Shown: piece after piece, positions 56,325 through 64,000 of the stretch
How the letters are laid out: each line of letters starts with the position of its first letter
Position numbering within the stretch: the first letter of the stretch is position 1
Source of the DNA: Terriglobus saanensis SP1PR4
Lineage (GTDB): Bacteria > Acidobacteriota > Terriglobia > Terriglobales > Acidobacteriaceae
Direction of reading: 5' to 3'
DNA: 64,000 bases
NCBI RefSeq assembly: GCF_000179915.2
Contig: NC_014963.1
Span: 1,364,001 to 1,428,000 of the forward strand
Made by a program: the position numbers and the translations under genes
The notes under the pieces: model-generated
What the model was told of the DNA's origin: nothing
The model's input: only the letters and a program-made list of their open reading frames with translations
The model's database searches: none

Positions 56325-57695
56325 ATGAATATGCGGTCACATCAGCTTCGATGCATCGGAACGGGCGAGCGTATAGCTCCGGAAGATGCTCCCCACGATT
56401 TTAGGGATCCTGAAACGCGCGAACTTTATGAAATTGAATACCCGTGGAGCGAAAGCGCCGAGACCTCCGGCACGCCCCATCGGAATCTGCCGAACCCGTC
56501 CGCGCTGCGGCACCTCTGGGCGGAACGGCGCGATTCCACCCTGCCGATTGACCAGTCGGGTGTCTGGCGGTATCGGGAGTTGCTGCCGATTCTGAAGGAC
56601 GACAACACCGCAACGACGCTGCGCGAGGGCAATACACCGCTTTACGATCTGCCGCGCTGCGCTAAGTCGCTGGGGCTGGATTTCCTTCTGGCGAAGCACC
56701 AGGGCATGAATCCTACGGGTTCGTTCAAGGACACCGGCATGACGGCGGCGCTTTCGGTTGCCGTGGAACGTGGCTATGAGTGGGTAGCTTGTGCTTCCAC
56801 TGGCAATACCTCGGCTGCCATGGCCGCCTATGCGGCGCGCGCCGGGCTGCGGAGCATTGTCTTCATTCCCGAGGGCAAGATTGCCTGGGGCAAGCTTTCG
56901 CAGTCGATGGACTACGGCGCGATGACGGTCCAGTTGAAGACGGATTTCGATGGTTGCGTGCGGATTCTGGCCGAGCTGGTGAAACGGCATCCGATTTATC
57001 TGTTGAATTCTGTGAATCCCTACCGTCTGGAAGGCCAGAAGACGCCGGCTGTCGAGATGGTGGAGCAGTTGGACTGGCAGGTTCCTCATCACGTGATCGT
57101 CCCGGGCGGCAATCTGGCCAATGGATCGGCTTTGGGCAAGGGTTTTGCCGAGATGAAGCACCTGGGACTGATCGATCGTGTTCCGAAGATCTCGGTGATT
57201 CAGGCGATGGGGGCGAACCCGCTCTTTCAATGGTTTACGAACGATCACAAGGAGATCGACCCGGTGGTTGCGGACACGCGCGCGACGGCGATCCGTATCG
57301 GGAATCCTGCTTCGTGGCGCAAGGCCGCTCGTATTATCGAGACGACCAATGGCTGGTGCGAGCAAGTGTCTGAGTCGGAGATTGCGTTTGCGAAGGCGCA
57401 GATCGGTGCCGAGGGCATTGGCTGCGAACCGGCGTCGGCTGTGACGCTTGCAGGCCTGAAGAAGCTTGTGGCGCAAGGCAGGGTGGAGAGCGGAGAGCGA
57501 ACCGTCCTTCTTCTAACAGGCCACACCTTGAAGGATCCGGAGTACACCATCGATTTCCATCGCGGAACGCTGGCCATGGATATCGAAGAGGCAGCGCCTT
57601 TCCGCAGACCCCCTTTGGTTCTGGACGCCGATCCGGAGACGGTGTTGCGCGCCCTGGATGCCGAGATGAAGAACACGCCTGTGCCGGTACGCTGA
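56325..57695 (+). CDS. thrC: Threonine synthase
   Basis: This 456-residue PLP enzyme turns O-phosphohomoserine into threonine. The PLP lysine is in NPTGSFKDTGMTAALS at about residue 132, with ACASTGNTSAAMAAYAARAGL and the phosphate/substrate loops GGNLANGSALGKGFAEM after it. The N-terminal MRSHQLRCIGTGERIAPEDAPHDF and TTLREGNTPLYDL are typical of the longer threonine synthases. ATG 56325 or 56331 both fit. It is directly followed by thrB two bases away, so the pair makes one threonine operon. Confidence 0.95.
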   Translation: MNMRSHQLRCIGTGERIAPEDAPHDFRDPETRELYEIEYPWSESAETSGTPHRNLPNPSALRHLWAERRDSTLPIDQSGVWRYRELLPILKDDNTATTLREGNTPLYDLPRCAKSLGLDFLLAKHQGMNPTGSFKDTGMTAALSVAVERGYEWVACASTGNTSAAMAAYAARAGLRSIVFIPEGKIAWGKLSQSMDYGAMTVQLKTDFDGCVRILAELVKRHPIYLLNSVNPYRLEGQKTPAVEMVEQLDWQVPHHVIVPGGNLANGSALGKGFAEMKHLGLIDRVPKISVIQAMGANPLFQWFTNDHKEIDPVVADTRATAIRIGNPASWRKAARIIETTNGWCEQVSESEIAFAKAQIGAEGIGCEPASAVTLAGLKKLVAQGRVESGERTVLLLTGHTLKDPEYTIDFHRGTLAMDIEEAAPFRRPPLVLDADPETVLRALDAEMKNTPVPVR

Positions 57696-57697
57696 AG

Positions 57698-58603
57698 ATG
57701 AGTGGAACGGTACGGCTTCGTCTGCCTGCAACTTCAGCAAACCTTGGGCCGGGCTTTGACGCCCTGGGTCTGGCAATGGATTTTCACCTGTACGTGGAGG
57801 CGGCTGTCTCCGGCAAATTCGCGATTGAGGCGACGGGCCGCAATGCGCAGGTGTGCGGCGATGTTGAAGATTCCCTGATCCTGTCTACGTACCAGGAGGT
57901 GCTGGGGCAGCAGGGAATCAGTGCACCTTCGCTGGCGTTGAAGGTGCGTAACGAGATTCCGCTGGGCATGGGCTGCGGCTCTTCGGCGGCGGCGCTTGTG
58001 GCCGGGGTCGCGTTGGCTTCCCACTTCGGTAAGTTGGGGTGGAACCGGCACGAGATTCTGACAGAGGCGAGTCTTCGCGAGGGGCATCCTGATAATGTGG
58101 CTGCCTGCGTGATGGGCGGGTTGACGGTTTCGGCGATGTCAACCGATGGTTCTCTGACGACGGTGTCCGCGGTCTCGCTTGCTCCCGCGACGCAGTGGCC
58201 TTTGCTCTTGGTAATGCCGGGGGCTTCTTTGTCGACTTCCAAGGCTCGGGGTTTGTTGCCTGAGAGCTATTCCAGAGCAGATACGGTGGCGAATATTCAG
58301 GCGGCATCGCTGCTTACGGCGGCGTTTGCTACGGGTCGTGGCGAGCTTCTAGCTTTGGCGATGCGGGATCGTGTGCACCAGCCTTACCGGTCAGAGGCCT
58401 GCGCCTTGCTGCCACTTCTTTTGCCGTTGGCGGGTACCGAGGGTGTTCTGGGGGTGGCGCTCTCGGGTGCGGGGCCTTCTGTTCTTCTGGTTTTGGAAGA
58501 TGGTATGGATCTGGCCGTTGCGGAGGCCCGTGTTCTTAAATTGCTGGATGGGAATGAGGTTGAGCTGTTTCGGTCGCGAATGGGCGGCGGGGCCACCCTT
58601 TAG
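57698..58603 (+). CDS. thrB: Homoserine kinase
   Basis: This 301-residue GHMP kinase phosphorylates homoserine for threonine synthase. The opening RLRLPATSANLGPGFDALGLAMD and the ATP loop PLGMGCGSSAAALVAGVAL at about residues 87-105 are diagnostic. EGHPDNVAACVMGGLTV and GVALSGAGPSVLLVLE complete the GHMP pattern. The start at ATG 57698, two bases after thrC, and the standard length agree. Homoserine dehydrogenase is not nearby. Confidence 0.95.
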   Translation: MSGTVRLRLPATSANLGPGFDALGLAMDFHLYVEAAVSGKFAIEATGRNAQVCGDVEDSLILSTYQEVLGQQGISAPSLALKVRNEIPLGMGCGSSAAALVAGVALASHFGKLGWNRHEILTEASLREGHPDNVAACVMGGLTVSAMSTDGSLTTVSAVSLAPATQWPLLLVMPGASLSTSKARGLLPESYSRADTVANIQAASLLTAAFATGRGELLALAMRDRVHQPYRSEACALLPLLLPLAGTEGVLGVALSGAGPSVLLVLEDGMDLAVAEARVLKLLDGNEVELFRSRMGGGATL

Positions 58604-58718
58604 CCGTAAGTAACGTGTTTTGATTACCTTGTGTGGTTACTAGAGATCTCTTGTTTCAAGAAGTCTTGAACTGTAACTTTGACTCTGTAGGAAGCCTTGG
58701 GAAGGGCTCCACCTGCAC

Positions 58719-58763
58719 AGCGCCCGTTGAACCCGCTTGATGGGATCCGGGCGCTTCTCTTTT
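58719..58763 (+). terminator. Terminator after thrC-thrB
   Basis: AGCGCCCG at 58719-58726 pairs with CGGGCGCT at 58748-58755 over a 21-base loop containing AACCCGCTTGATGGG, then TCTCTTTTCG. The gap 58604-58718 holds nothing else recognised. Confidence 0.6.
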
Positions 58764-58782
58764 CGAGACGACAAAAGCTAAG

Positions 58783-59619
58783 TTACAGACCGGCGGAGAG
58801 GCGCGTCCTGGGATCGGCGTAGTCGCGGAGAGCATCACCCAGAAAGCAGAACGCGAGCACGCAGAGCATGACCGCCATGGCGGGGAAGAAGATCATGTGC
58901 GGAGCATCGAAGAGATGAGGGCGGGCGTCGTTGAGCATCGATCCCCAACTCGCCATCGGAGGAGGCACGCCAAGGCCAAGAAAGCTCAGCGTGGCCTCTG
59001 CGAGGACGGCTGCGGCCATGCCTACGGCTGCCTGAACGATCACGGGCTGCATGATGTTGGGAAGGATATGACGTGTAAGGATGCGAAGGTTGTTTGCGCC
59101 GAGGGCACGGGCTGCTTCCACATATTCGCGTTCGCGGGCGGCCATGACCTGGGCTCGAACGAGTCGAGCATAGTTAACCCAACCCGCGATGGCGAGCGCG
59201 AGGATGACATTGCGCAGGCCTGGGCCGAGGAAGGCAACGAGCGCGATGGCGAGAAGAATCCCTGGCAACGTCATGAAGGCATTCATGACATAGATATTGA
59301 GTAGAGCGTCGCGCCAGCCGCCGTAGAATCCGGCAACGCAACCAACGAGGGCACCGAAGACGAGAGAGAGACCTACGACTGTGACGGCGACGGTCAAGGA
59401 GATGCGTGCGCCGAACAGCGTACGCGAGAAGATATCTCTTCCTAACTCGTCGGTCCCGAACCAATGACCATGGCCAGGAGAGAGCAGGCGCGCCTGGAGA
59501 TCGAGCGCTGCTGGATCATGTGGAGCGATCCAAGGCGCAAGCAGGGCAGCGAGCGCGAAGATTCCCAAAAGAGAAAGCGCCGTCCATGTAAGCCAGTTGC
59601 GATGCATCACTGGGATCAT
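58783..59619 (-). CDS. ABC transporter permease, Opp/Dpp C-type
   Basis: This 278-residue inner-membrane permease starts at ATG 59619 after CAGGTAAC; the frame continues far upstream without a credible start. It shows the family opening (TWTALSLLGIFALAALLAPWIAPHDPAALD), GHWFGTDELGRDIFSRTLFGARISL, and the EAA loop EYVEAARALGANNLRILTRHILPN. Dipeptide, oligopeptide or nickel importers use an OppB-OppC pair, two ATPases and a binding protein, none of which is adjacent; it stands alone between the thr operon terminator and a glycosyltransferase. Confidence 0.88.
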   Translation of the reverse strand: MIPVMHRNWLTWTALSLLGIFALAALLAPWIAPHDPAALDLQARLLSPGHGHWFGTDELGRDIFSRTLFGARISLTVAVTVVGLSLVFGALVGCVAGFYGGWRDALLNIYVMNAFMTLPGILLAIALVAFLGPGLRNVILALAIAGWVNYARLVRAQVMAAREREYVEAARALGANNLRILTRHILPNIMQPVIVQAAVGMAAAVLAEATLSFLGLGVPPPMASWGSMLNDARPHLFDAPHMIFFPAMAVMLCVLAFCFLGDALRDYADPRTRLSAGL

Positions 59620-59677
59620 GTTACCTGTGGTGAGGCAGTGCGCGTCGACATGGAGAACCGTCAGGCATACTTGTGCT

Positions 59678-60472
59678 ATGGCTGAGTTCAACCAGGGAAT
59701 TTCTTCGGCAAAGAAAGAGGGTGGCAACGAGTTCCGCACCATTCTCGGAGTTCGCTTTTTTTCTGGATCGCTGAAGGGTGCAGTCGACCGGATGTTGCAT
59801 GGTGGACTTCTGGTGGTTCCTTCGGCTCCGGTGCTGCAATTGATCGAGACGGACCTGGAATCGCGGGATGCTCTGTTGAGCGCGGATTTTGTGATCGCGG
59901 ACAGTGCATACATGGTGTTGGTTTGGAGGTTCCTTCAGTGGGAGAAGATTCCGCGCATCTCCGGCCTGGCCTACCTGGATGAACTGCTTTCGCGTCCGGA
60001 GATGAAGAAGCCCGAGGACACGGTGTGGGTGATGGCCCGGCCGAAGTCCGCGGAGACCAACCGGGCATGGCTTCAGACGCAGGGCATCGATCCGCCGGAT
60101 TCGCATATTTATCTCGCACCGGTTTATCCGCCGGGACCGATCCAGGACCCGGTGCTGCTGGAGATGTTGGAACGTCTTCGCCCGAAGCATGTGATTATGA
60201 CCATCGGCGGTGGAAGCCAGGAGCGGCTTGGTCTTTATCTGCGGAGGAACCTGAGTTTTGTTCCGGGCATCCATTGCATTGGAGCTGCGATTGCTTTCCT
60301 GTCCGGCGATCAGGTGAAGGTGCCGATGTGGGCGGACAAGTTCTATCTTGGATGGCTGATCCGCACCATGGATAACCCCAAGCTGTACGGGCCGAGGTAC
60401 GCCAGTTCCTTTGCCCTGGCAAAACTGATGTTTCGTTTTCGCAGCATGCTGCCGCCGATTAAGGCGAGCTGA
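59678..60472 (+). CDS. WecG/TagA/CpsF-family glycosyltransferase (GT26)
   Basis: This 264-residue enzyme starts at ATG 59678. Family marks are LGVRFFSGSLKGAVDRML, then SADFVIADSAYMVLVWRFL and GLAYLDELL, and IMTIGGGSQERLGLYL and GIHCIGAAIAFLSGDQ, in the family order. These enzymes transfer N-acetylmannosaminuronic acid or N-acetylmannosamine to lipid-linked sugars for enterobacterial common antigen or teichoic-acid linkage units, or make other surface polysaccharides. Which sugar is used here cannot be seen. No polysaccharide genes surround it. Confidence 0.85.
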   Translation: MAEFNQGISSAKKEGGNEFRTILGVRFFSGSLKGAVDRMLHGGLLVVPSAPVLQLIETDLESRDALLSADFVIADSAYMVLVWRFLQWEKIPRISGLAYLDELLSRPEMKKPEDTVWVMARPKSAETNRAWLQTQGIDPPDSHIYLAPVYPPGPIQDPVLLEMLERLRPKHVIMTIGGGSQERLGLYLRRNLSFVPGIHCIGAAIAFLSGDQVKVPMWADKFYLGWLIRTMDNPKLYGPRYASSFALAKLMFRFRSMLPPIKAS

Positions 60473-60534
60473 GAGAAACGCATCCAATGGATTCAATCCG
60501 TGTCTGAACTGTTGTAAGTGATTTGGGGTCGACT

Positions 60535-61290
60535 TTGCGGCGTGCTTTTCTCATGGTTGTTTTCGCGTTCTGTGTGGTGGGTGCCCAAGTTGTTTTGGCA
60601 CAGGGCCGAACGGTGGCAGAGCAGTATCTGTTCGCAGCGTTGAACCAGGAACGCGCCGCGGTGGGTCTGCCTGCGCTGACGTGGAATCCACAGATGGCGG
60701 TGGCAGCGCGAGAGCATGCGATTCGTATGGCAAGGATGGGTGGCATCTCTCACCAGTTTGCGGGCGAGCCGGATCTGACGCAGCGCACGTCGACTGCAGG
60801 AGCGAAGTTTTCTACCGTTGCCGAAAATGTGGCGGTCGGGGAGTCTCCGCTGACGATTCACAACGCGTGGATGCATTCGCCGGGGCATCGCGCGAACATT
60901 CTGGATGCGGTGGTTACGTCGGTCGGTATCTCGGCGATTTTGTACCAGGGACGTTTGTGGGCGGTGCAGGACTTCTCCCGGGACGTTGCGACCCTATCTC
61001 TCGCTGCGCAGGAGGAGAAGGTGCGTGCCCTGGTGGCGCAGAGCTCTCGTATGACATCGATCACCCCGACGCCTGAGGCACGGGACACGTGTGCACGCGA
61101 GAAGGGCTATGCGGGGGATCGGCAGCCGTCGTTTGTGATGCGGTACTCCGGTTCGAGCCTGGCGCTGCTTCCGGAGCAACTTACGGCCAAGCTGGCTTCA
61201 GGGCAATACACGCACGCGGAGGTAGGGGCATGTGTTCCCGAGGGTAGCGCGTTTGCGGGCTACAGCATCGCAGTGCTGCTTTATCCCTAA
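60535..61290 (+). CDS. Exported CAP/SCP-like domain protein
   Basis: This 251-residue protein has a start at TTG 60535 (GGGGTCGAC upstream) or TTG 60523; no ATG precedes the signal peptide (FLMVVFAFCVVGAQVVLA). The CAP domain spans about 30-155: LNQERAAVGLPALTWNPQMAVAAREHAIRMA, HQFAGE, AENVAVGE and WMHSPGHRANILD, with the conserved His/Glu residues of the CAP cleft. Bacterial CAP proteins of the YkwD type have unclear functions. The tail is Thr/Pro-linked and ends in a hydrophobic strand. Confidence 0.88.
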   Translation: MRRAFLMVVFAFCVVGAQVVLAQGRTVAEQYLFAALNQERAAVGLPALTWNPQMAVAAREHAIRMARMGGISHQFAGEPDLTQRTSTAGAKFSTVAENVAVGESPLTIHNAWMHSPGHRANILDAVVTSVGISAILYQGRLWAVQDFSRDVATLSLAAQEEKVRALVAQSSRMTSITPTPEARDTCAREKGYAGDRQPSFVMRYSGSSLALLPEQLTAKLASGQYTHAEVGACVPEGSAFAGYSIAVLLYP

Positions 61291-61319
61291 CGCGTGTTCT
61301 TGTCTGGCACTGCTGCACT

Positions 61320-61348
61320 TTGACCCTGCGGCCTCATTTTGCTATAAC
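61320..61348 (+). promoter_or_regulatory. Sigma-70-type promoter for tRNA-Asn
   Basis: TTGACC at 61320-61325 and TATAAC at 61343-61348 are separated by 17 bases, close to the housekeeping consensus, about 70 bases upstream of the tRNA. Confidence 0.65.
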
Positions 61349-61418
61349 AGACAGGTGGCCTAGCGTGAGTTCTTCCGCCGCGGACACTGTTGCAAGATCC
61401 CCACAGTGGGTGCCACGT

Positions 61419-61493
<75 letters not shown>

Positions 61494-61518
61494 TATTATC
61501 AAGCATTTGCAGCATGAT

Positions 61519-61836
61519 TTACATGACTAAACCTCCACTATGACGTGGAGTATGTCGCAAACTATGACGTAAATCGTTAGGTGTCGCGTTACGTTGCTCG
61601 ATCATCTCTCGAATCGCGTCTGAGTTGTGATGCTGATACGGCAACGTCGATCTCACACTTGCGTGTCCCATGGTCTGCATGACCGCTGGTAAATTGCCGG
61701 TGGAAGCCAGAGCATAGGTGCCGAAGGTGTGACGAGCGGAGTAGAGAACGATGCGCGGATCGAGACCCGCACGTCGCCGTGCCGCTTGAAACGCCTTACT
61801 GACAGACTCCAGGTGTCCAGACTTTGAGTCAGAAAC
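61519..61836 (-). pseudogene. Tyrosine-recombinase (integrase) C-terminal remnant
   Basis: Found by direct translation; the open frame runs from just after a stop at 61837-61839 to TAA 61519-61521, about 105 residues with no start. It contains the catalytic core LDPRIVLYSARHTFGTYALA (Arg of the R-H box), MQTMGHASVRSTLPYQHH (second His, then nucleophile Tyr in PYQHH) and a charged tail. The N-terminal half and the first catalytic Arg are missing. It lies 25 bases from tRNA-Asn, the usual location of an island integrase, and points away from the tRNA end. No matching att repeat was found inside the window. Confidence 0.75.
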
Positions 61837-62066
61837 TTATCGGGCCGGGGCATGGCTTTCGGCAGCTAGTTTTCCCCTTCCTCTTCTCTCTTGCGTTCTA
61901 TTTCTTTGTCTTTTGGAGTCTGATATCTGTGCTTCAAAGATTTGTTAGACAACATGGCCTAGGCCGGATGTCTCGATAAAGGCTGAAGTTGCCGACAAAG
62001 CAGTATCTATGGCGCGTTTTTCGGCATCCCGTGTGGAGGAAGCATGGGCGGTTCTTGCGCAAAATA

Positions 62067-62312
62067 ATGATCTTGCCTAAAAGTGCGGCAAACGTCTTCA
62101 AAGCGCTGGGAGTCATCTTCGCGATGCTCATGGCGTCCGCCATACCAGGCTTCAGATGGTTGGGAATGCTGCTAATTCCGGGTGCTCTCTTAGCCGCGCT
62201 ACTATTTCCGGAAGGGATATATTCAGATCATGGTTGGGCTTTCTTAGTGGTGGCTGGGCTCATAGACTGGATCATCATTTGGATCGGCGTCTGGTACGTC
62301 CAGGATTACTAA
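62067..62312 (+). CDS. Small hypothetical membrane protein
   Basis: This 81-residue ORF with three hydrophobic segments (FKALGVIFAMLMASAIPGF, WLGMLLIPGALLAALLF and WAFLVVAGLIDWIIIWIGVWYV) starts at ATG 62067; the frame extends back to 61989 without better signals. No family was recognised and the ribosome-binding site is weak. It may be a remnant of the accessory region downstream of tRNA-Asn. Bases 61837-62066 upstream of it hold nothing recognisable. Confidence 0.4.
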   Translation: MILPKSAANVFKALGVIFAMLMASAIPGFRWLGMLLIPGALLAALLFPEGIYSDHGWAFLVVAGLIDWIIIWIGVWYVQDY

Positions 62313-62332
62313 GGAGCGGATGAGGCGAGACT

Positions 62333-62936
62333 ATGAAATTTCATATGAGAGACGTTGCTTGCTTACTGTTTGTGAGTATGGCAATGGCCGCACAGCAGCC
62401 TAAAGCCCGATGTTTTTCACAATGCACAGCGGCTGTACGACAGCGGTAAATGGCCGGAAGCGGAGAAGAGCTTCGCGAATATCGCCCACGACGATCCTGG
62501 CAACGTTGCTGCGCAGATGTACCTTGGGCAGACTCTGTTCCGAGAGGAGAAGTACGCGGCGGCAGTTGTTCCCTACGAGAAGGTGCGGTCGTTAGAAAGA
62601 AGTGGAGTGAAGCTGACGCGGACCCAGCACCGAATCCTAGTGGATCAATTGGCGATGGCCTATGGCATTAGTGGGCATACAGTGGACTCGAAGGCACTTC
62701 TACAGGAGGCGGTTCGTAGCGATCCTGAATACCCTCTGAATTACTATAATCTCGCCTGTGTGGCTGTGGATGAGAACGACAAACCGGCAGTCTTAAAGAA
62801 TCTTACGTTGGCCTTCCAACACCATGCTCAGGTTCTTCTGAACGAACACCTGCCTGACCCTTCTTCCGATCCCTCGTTCCAAAAGTATGCTCAGGACGCC
62901 GACTTCAAGGCCCTCGTGGATCGTCTGAAGAGCTGA
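62333..62936 (+). pseudogene. Frameshifted exported TPR-repeat protein
   Basis: ATG 62333, after AAGGAGCGGATGAGG, opens a signal peptide (DVACLLFVSMAMAAQQP) that stops at 62449 in its own frame. The next frame, from about 62400, reads KPDVFHNAQRLYDSGKWPEAEKSF and continues to 62936 with TPR-like helices (AQMYLGQTLFREEKYAAAVVPYEKV, YPLNYYNLACVAVDENDKPAVLKNLTLAF). Together they form one about 200-residue lipoprotein-like or periplasmic TPR protein broken by a one-base loss near 62395-62405. The ribosome-binding site and signal are intact, so the lesion is recent or a sequencing error. No function is assigned. Confidence 0.65.
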
Positions 62937-62950
62937 GCAAAGGAAGCCTG

Positions 62951-63097
62951 ATGAAGTTCTCTGAGATAGCGAATCGCTTGACGGGTATCTCGACGCCGTT
63001 CGGTAGGGCGTCATGGCAGCCTGCTGAGATGGAGATCGAAGGGGTGCGTCGAGTGATCGTCTTCTGGAGGCAGAAATGGCTATCGATAACAACATAA
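62951..63097 (+). pseudogene. Truncated DUF6650-like ORF
   Basis: ATG 62951, with AAAGGAAGCC upstream, gives 48 residues beginning MKFSEIANRLTGIST and containing WQPAEMEIEGVRRVIVFW, the opening of what I recognise as the DUF6650 family (whose members are longer). It stops at TAA 63095-63097, overlapping the start of the next membrane-protein gene by 22 bases. Either a truncated remnant or a short gene; recognition is by memory of the opening only. Confidence 0.4.
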
Positions 63098-63405
63098 CGA
63101 CGGCAGATTCGACGGAACTGGGCGCTAATCGAAAACGCTATTGGATGTACTGGGCTTCTGCGGTGGCTTCATCGCTGCTCTTCCTCTTTTTCGTGGCTTC
63201 AATGCTCATAGTGCCTGGTGTCACGTCATCCCGCAAGATATGGATGCTGACTGTTATGGGAGTCGGCGCGGCGGCCTCGTTAGGGATTGGACTGTGGCGG
63301 TTCCGCAGCACGGAAGCCCCCGCCACACTTTGGCCGCTCGGCCCTATCATCGGTGTTGTATTGCTGCTGGAATTCGCATACTGTGCGGTGCGCCAGTCTC
63401 TTTGA
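63076..63405 (+). CDS. Hypothetical small membrane protein
   Basis: This 109-residue protein starts at ATG 63076 with an excellent ribosome-binding site TGGAGGCAGAA. Three hydrophobic segments (YWASAVASSLLFLFFVASMLIV, IWMLTVMGVGAAASLGIGLW and ATLWPLGPIIGVVLLLEFAYCAV) fill most of it. No family was recognised. It overlaps the DUF6650-like remnant at its start and the PqqD-like fragment (opposite strand) at its end. Confidence 0.5.
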   Translation: MAIDNNITTADSTELGANRKRYWMYWASAVASSLLFLFFVASMLIVPGVTSSRKIWMLTVMGVGAAASLGIGLWRFRSTEAPATLWPLGPIIGVVLLLEFAYCAVRQSL

Positions 63406-63568
63406 CACGGCTCGCTGCGATAGCCTCTTCGCTCTCGCCTCGCTCCAGTGCTGGCCAGACATATCCACCGGTAGCGTTCAAGGTCGAGATGGTTCCTTGC
63501 TTCGTATCGAGAATGGCGGCTCCATCCTCATTCACGACGGTCCGAAGATGAGTCTCGGCGTTTGCCAT
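63347..63568 (-). pseudogene. PqqD-like fragment
   Basis: ATG 63568 opens MANAETHLRTVVNEDGAAILDTKQGTISTLNATGGYVWPALERGESEEAIAA, which matches the PqqD family core (a small winged-helix peptide-carrier domain). After about residue 55 the expected helix is replaced by unrelated sequence read antisense to the 63076 ORF, so the 3' half is lost. PqqD-like proteins deliver precursor peptides to radical SAM or other RiPP enzymes. No precursor, radical SAM or protease gene is in view, though the window ends 430 bases further on. Confidence 0.55.
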
Positions 63569-63799
63569 AAACACCCCGCAGCCTTGGACGATCAATTCGC
63601 AACCGGCTGTGAAGGTGAACTTTGTCTCCCTTCTTGCATCGTGCAAGCGAAAGCGGGAAATTGGTCAAACTTACTTCGCCATCGCAGCAGAAGGGTTTGG
63701 GAGCGCAAGATGCGCAGTTTCTAGTGCGCTTCTCGCGTACTTTCGGCCAAAGATACTTTTGGGCGAGGAGCTACTCATCGAGAGCTTGGAGCAGGTCTT
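63569..63799. other. Gene-poor stretch between PqqD-like fragment and IS6 debris
   Basis: Short overlapping frames on both strands but none with a credible start, family motif or ribosome-binding site. Codon composition looks unlike the core genes of the window. Nothing is assigned here. Confidence 0.3.
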
Positions 63800-63945
63800 T
63801 CCGCTTTTCCTATCTTCACGTAGATCTCGTCTACCCGCCACGAAGTGACTGATACGACGAACCCGCGTTGCCAGTTCAGGCACGTAGCTATGGACACTGC
63901 ATGATCGTTGCTGGACTGACCTTCCGCGCCGCTCCCGCGTCATCT
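63800..63945 (-). mobile_element. IS6-type transposase remnant, frameshifted
   Basis: On the minus strand one frame reads YVPELATRVRR (63854-63886) and, after a frame change, another reads WRVDEIYVKIGK (63805-63840). Together they match the contiguous IS6-family segment YAPEL-x-x-R-x-R ... SWRVDETYVKVKG. The frames are broken, no full transposase or terminal inverted repeats are visible, and upstream sequence continues past the window edge. Confidence 0.5.
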
Positions 63946-64000
63946 ATACAAGATCTTGATGGCTGACACCGTGCTTACGGTACTAGCGACGCAAGCCAGA

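Noticed and set aside
61530-61575. Repeated CTATGACGT near the integrase remnant as a possible att or CRISPR-like repeat
   Set aside because: Only two short, partial copies without regular spacing, and no match to the tRNA 3' end.
61653-61853. 66-codon minus ORF overlapping the integrase remnant
   Set aside because: It lies in a different frame from the one holding the catalytic motifs and has no domain.

Overview
The window is a high-GC, gene-dense bacterial chromosome segment. It most resembles Acidobacteriota of the Terriglobia type (Terriglobus, Granulicella, Edaphobacter). The evidence is a VWFA protein of the acidobacterial type (44.6 kb), a short mraZ-rsmH-ftsL-ftsI-murE run with meso-DAP-type MurE, an outer-membrane assembly locus (diderm envelope), prephenate dehydratase, TonB-linked genes, and an integrase remnant with the YSARH/MGH/PYQHH signature I associate with that phylum. 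The assignment rests on family recognition, not on a search.

Layout. 0-6 kb: end of a LysR regulator, a Spy-like periplasmic protein, two small beta-barrel proteins, and a leftward pair of a TonB-type energy transducer followed by an M48-like protein that has lost its zinc motif. 6-17 kb: galE, a YetF-like membrane protein, acetyl-CoA synthetase, a multi-PAS histidine kinase, a DUF4440-like protein, a dicarboxylate/amino-acid symporter, DXS and a SRPBCC protein. 17.6-21 kb: a siderophore-type TonB-dependent receptor with an STN domain, then a PiuC-like Fe(II)/2-oxoglutarate dioxygenase. 22.3-28.7 kb: a partial dcw cluster led by a three-repeat MraZ operator, with a half-size TauE/SafE (TSUP) gene wedged between ftsI and murE. 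28.8-38.1 kb: a translationally coupled envelope operon: a BamA/TamA-like Omp85 protein with about seven POTRA units, a SurA-like chaperone without a PPIase domain, and a 1,453-residue TamB, followed by a three-BON protein. 38.3-49.2 kb: a UbiA prenyltransferase, CsbD and small stress proteins, pheA, lon, moaD-moaE, VWFA, an inositol-phosphatase family enzyme, ferredoxin, recO and a lipid kinase. 49.2-61.3 kb: a DUF885 peptidase-like protein, an AAA+/Fis regulator lacking GAFTGA, a bacilliredoxin, murB, modABC, thrC-thrB, a lone Opp/Dpp-type permease, a WecG/TagA glycosyltransferase and a CAP protein. 61.4-64 kb: tRNA-Asn followed by a decayed accessory region with an integrase C-terminus, a frameshifted TPR gene, a truncated DUF6650-like ORF, a PqqD-like fragment and IS6-type transposase debris.

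A dispersed, hairpin-forming intergenic repeat of about 110-205 bp occurs at four places (10.2, 21.2, 38.2 and 55.3 kb). One copy sits between modA and modB. Strong rho-independent terminators close several units (after the 1.2 kb porin, the TonB receptor, the BON gene, lon, ferredoxin, csbD, the bacilliredoxin gene and thrB).

No CRISPR array, complete prophage, intact insertion sequence or defence system was recognised. The most unusual features are the seven-POTRA BamA/SurA-N/TamB operon, the catalytically dead M48 protein beside TonB, the AAA+ regulator without GAFTGA, the dispersed repeat and the tRNA-linked graveyard at the right edge.
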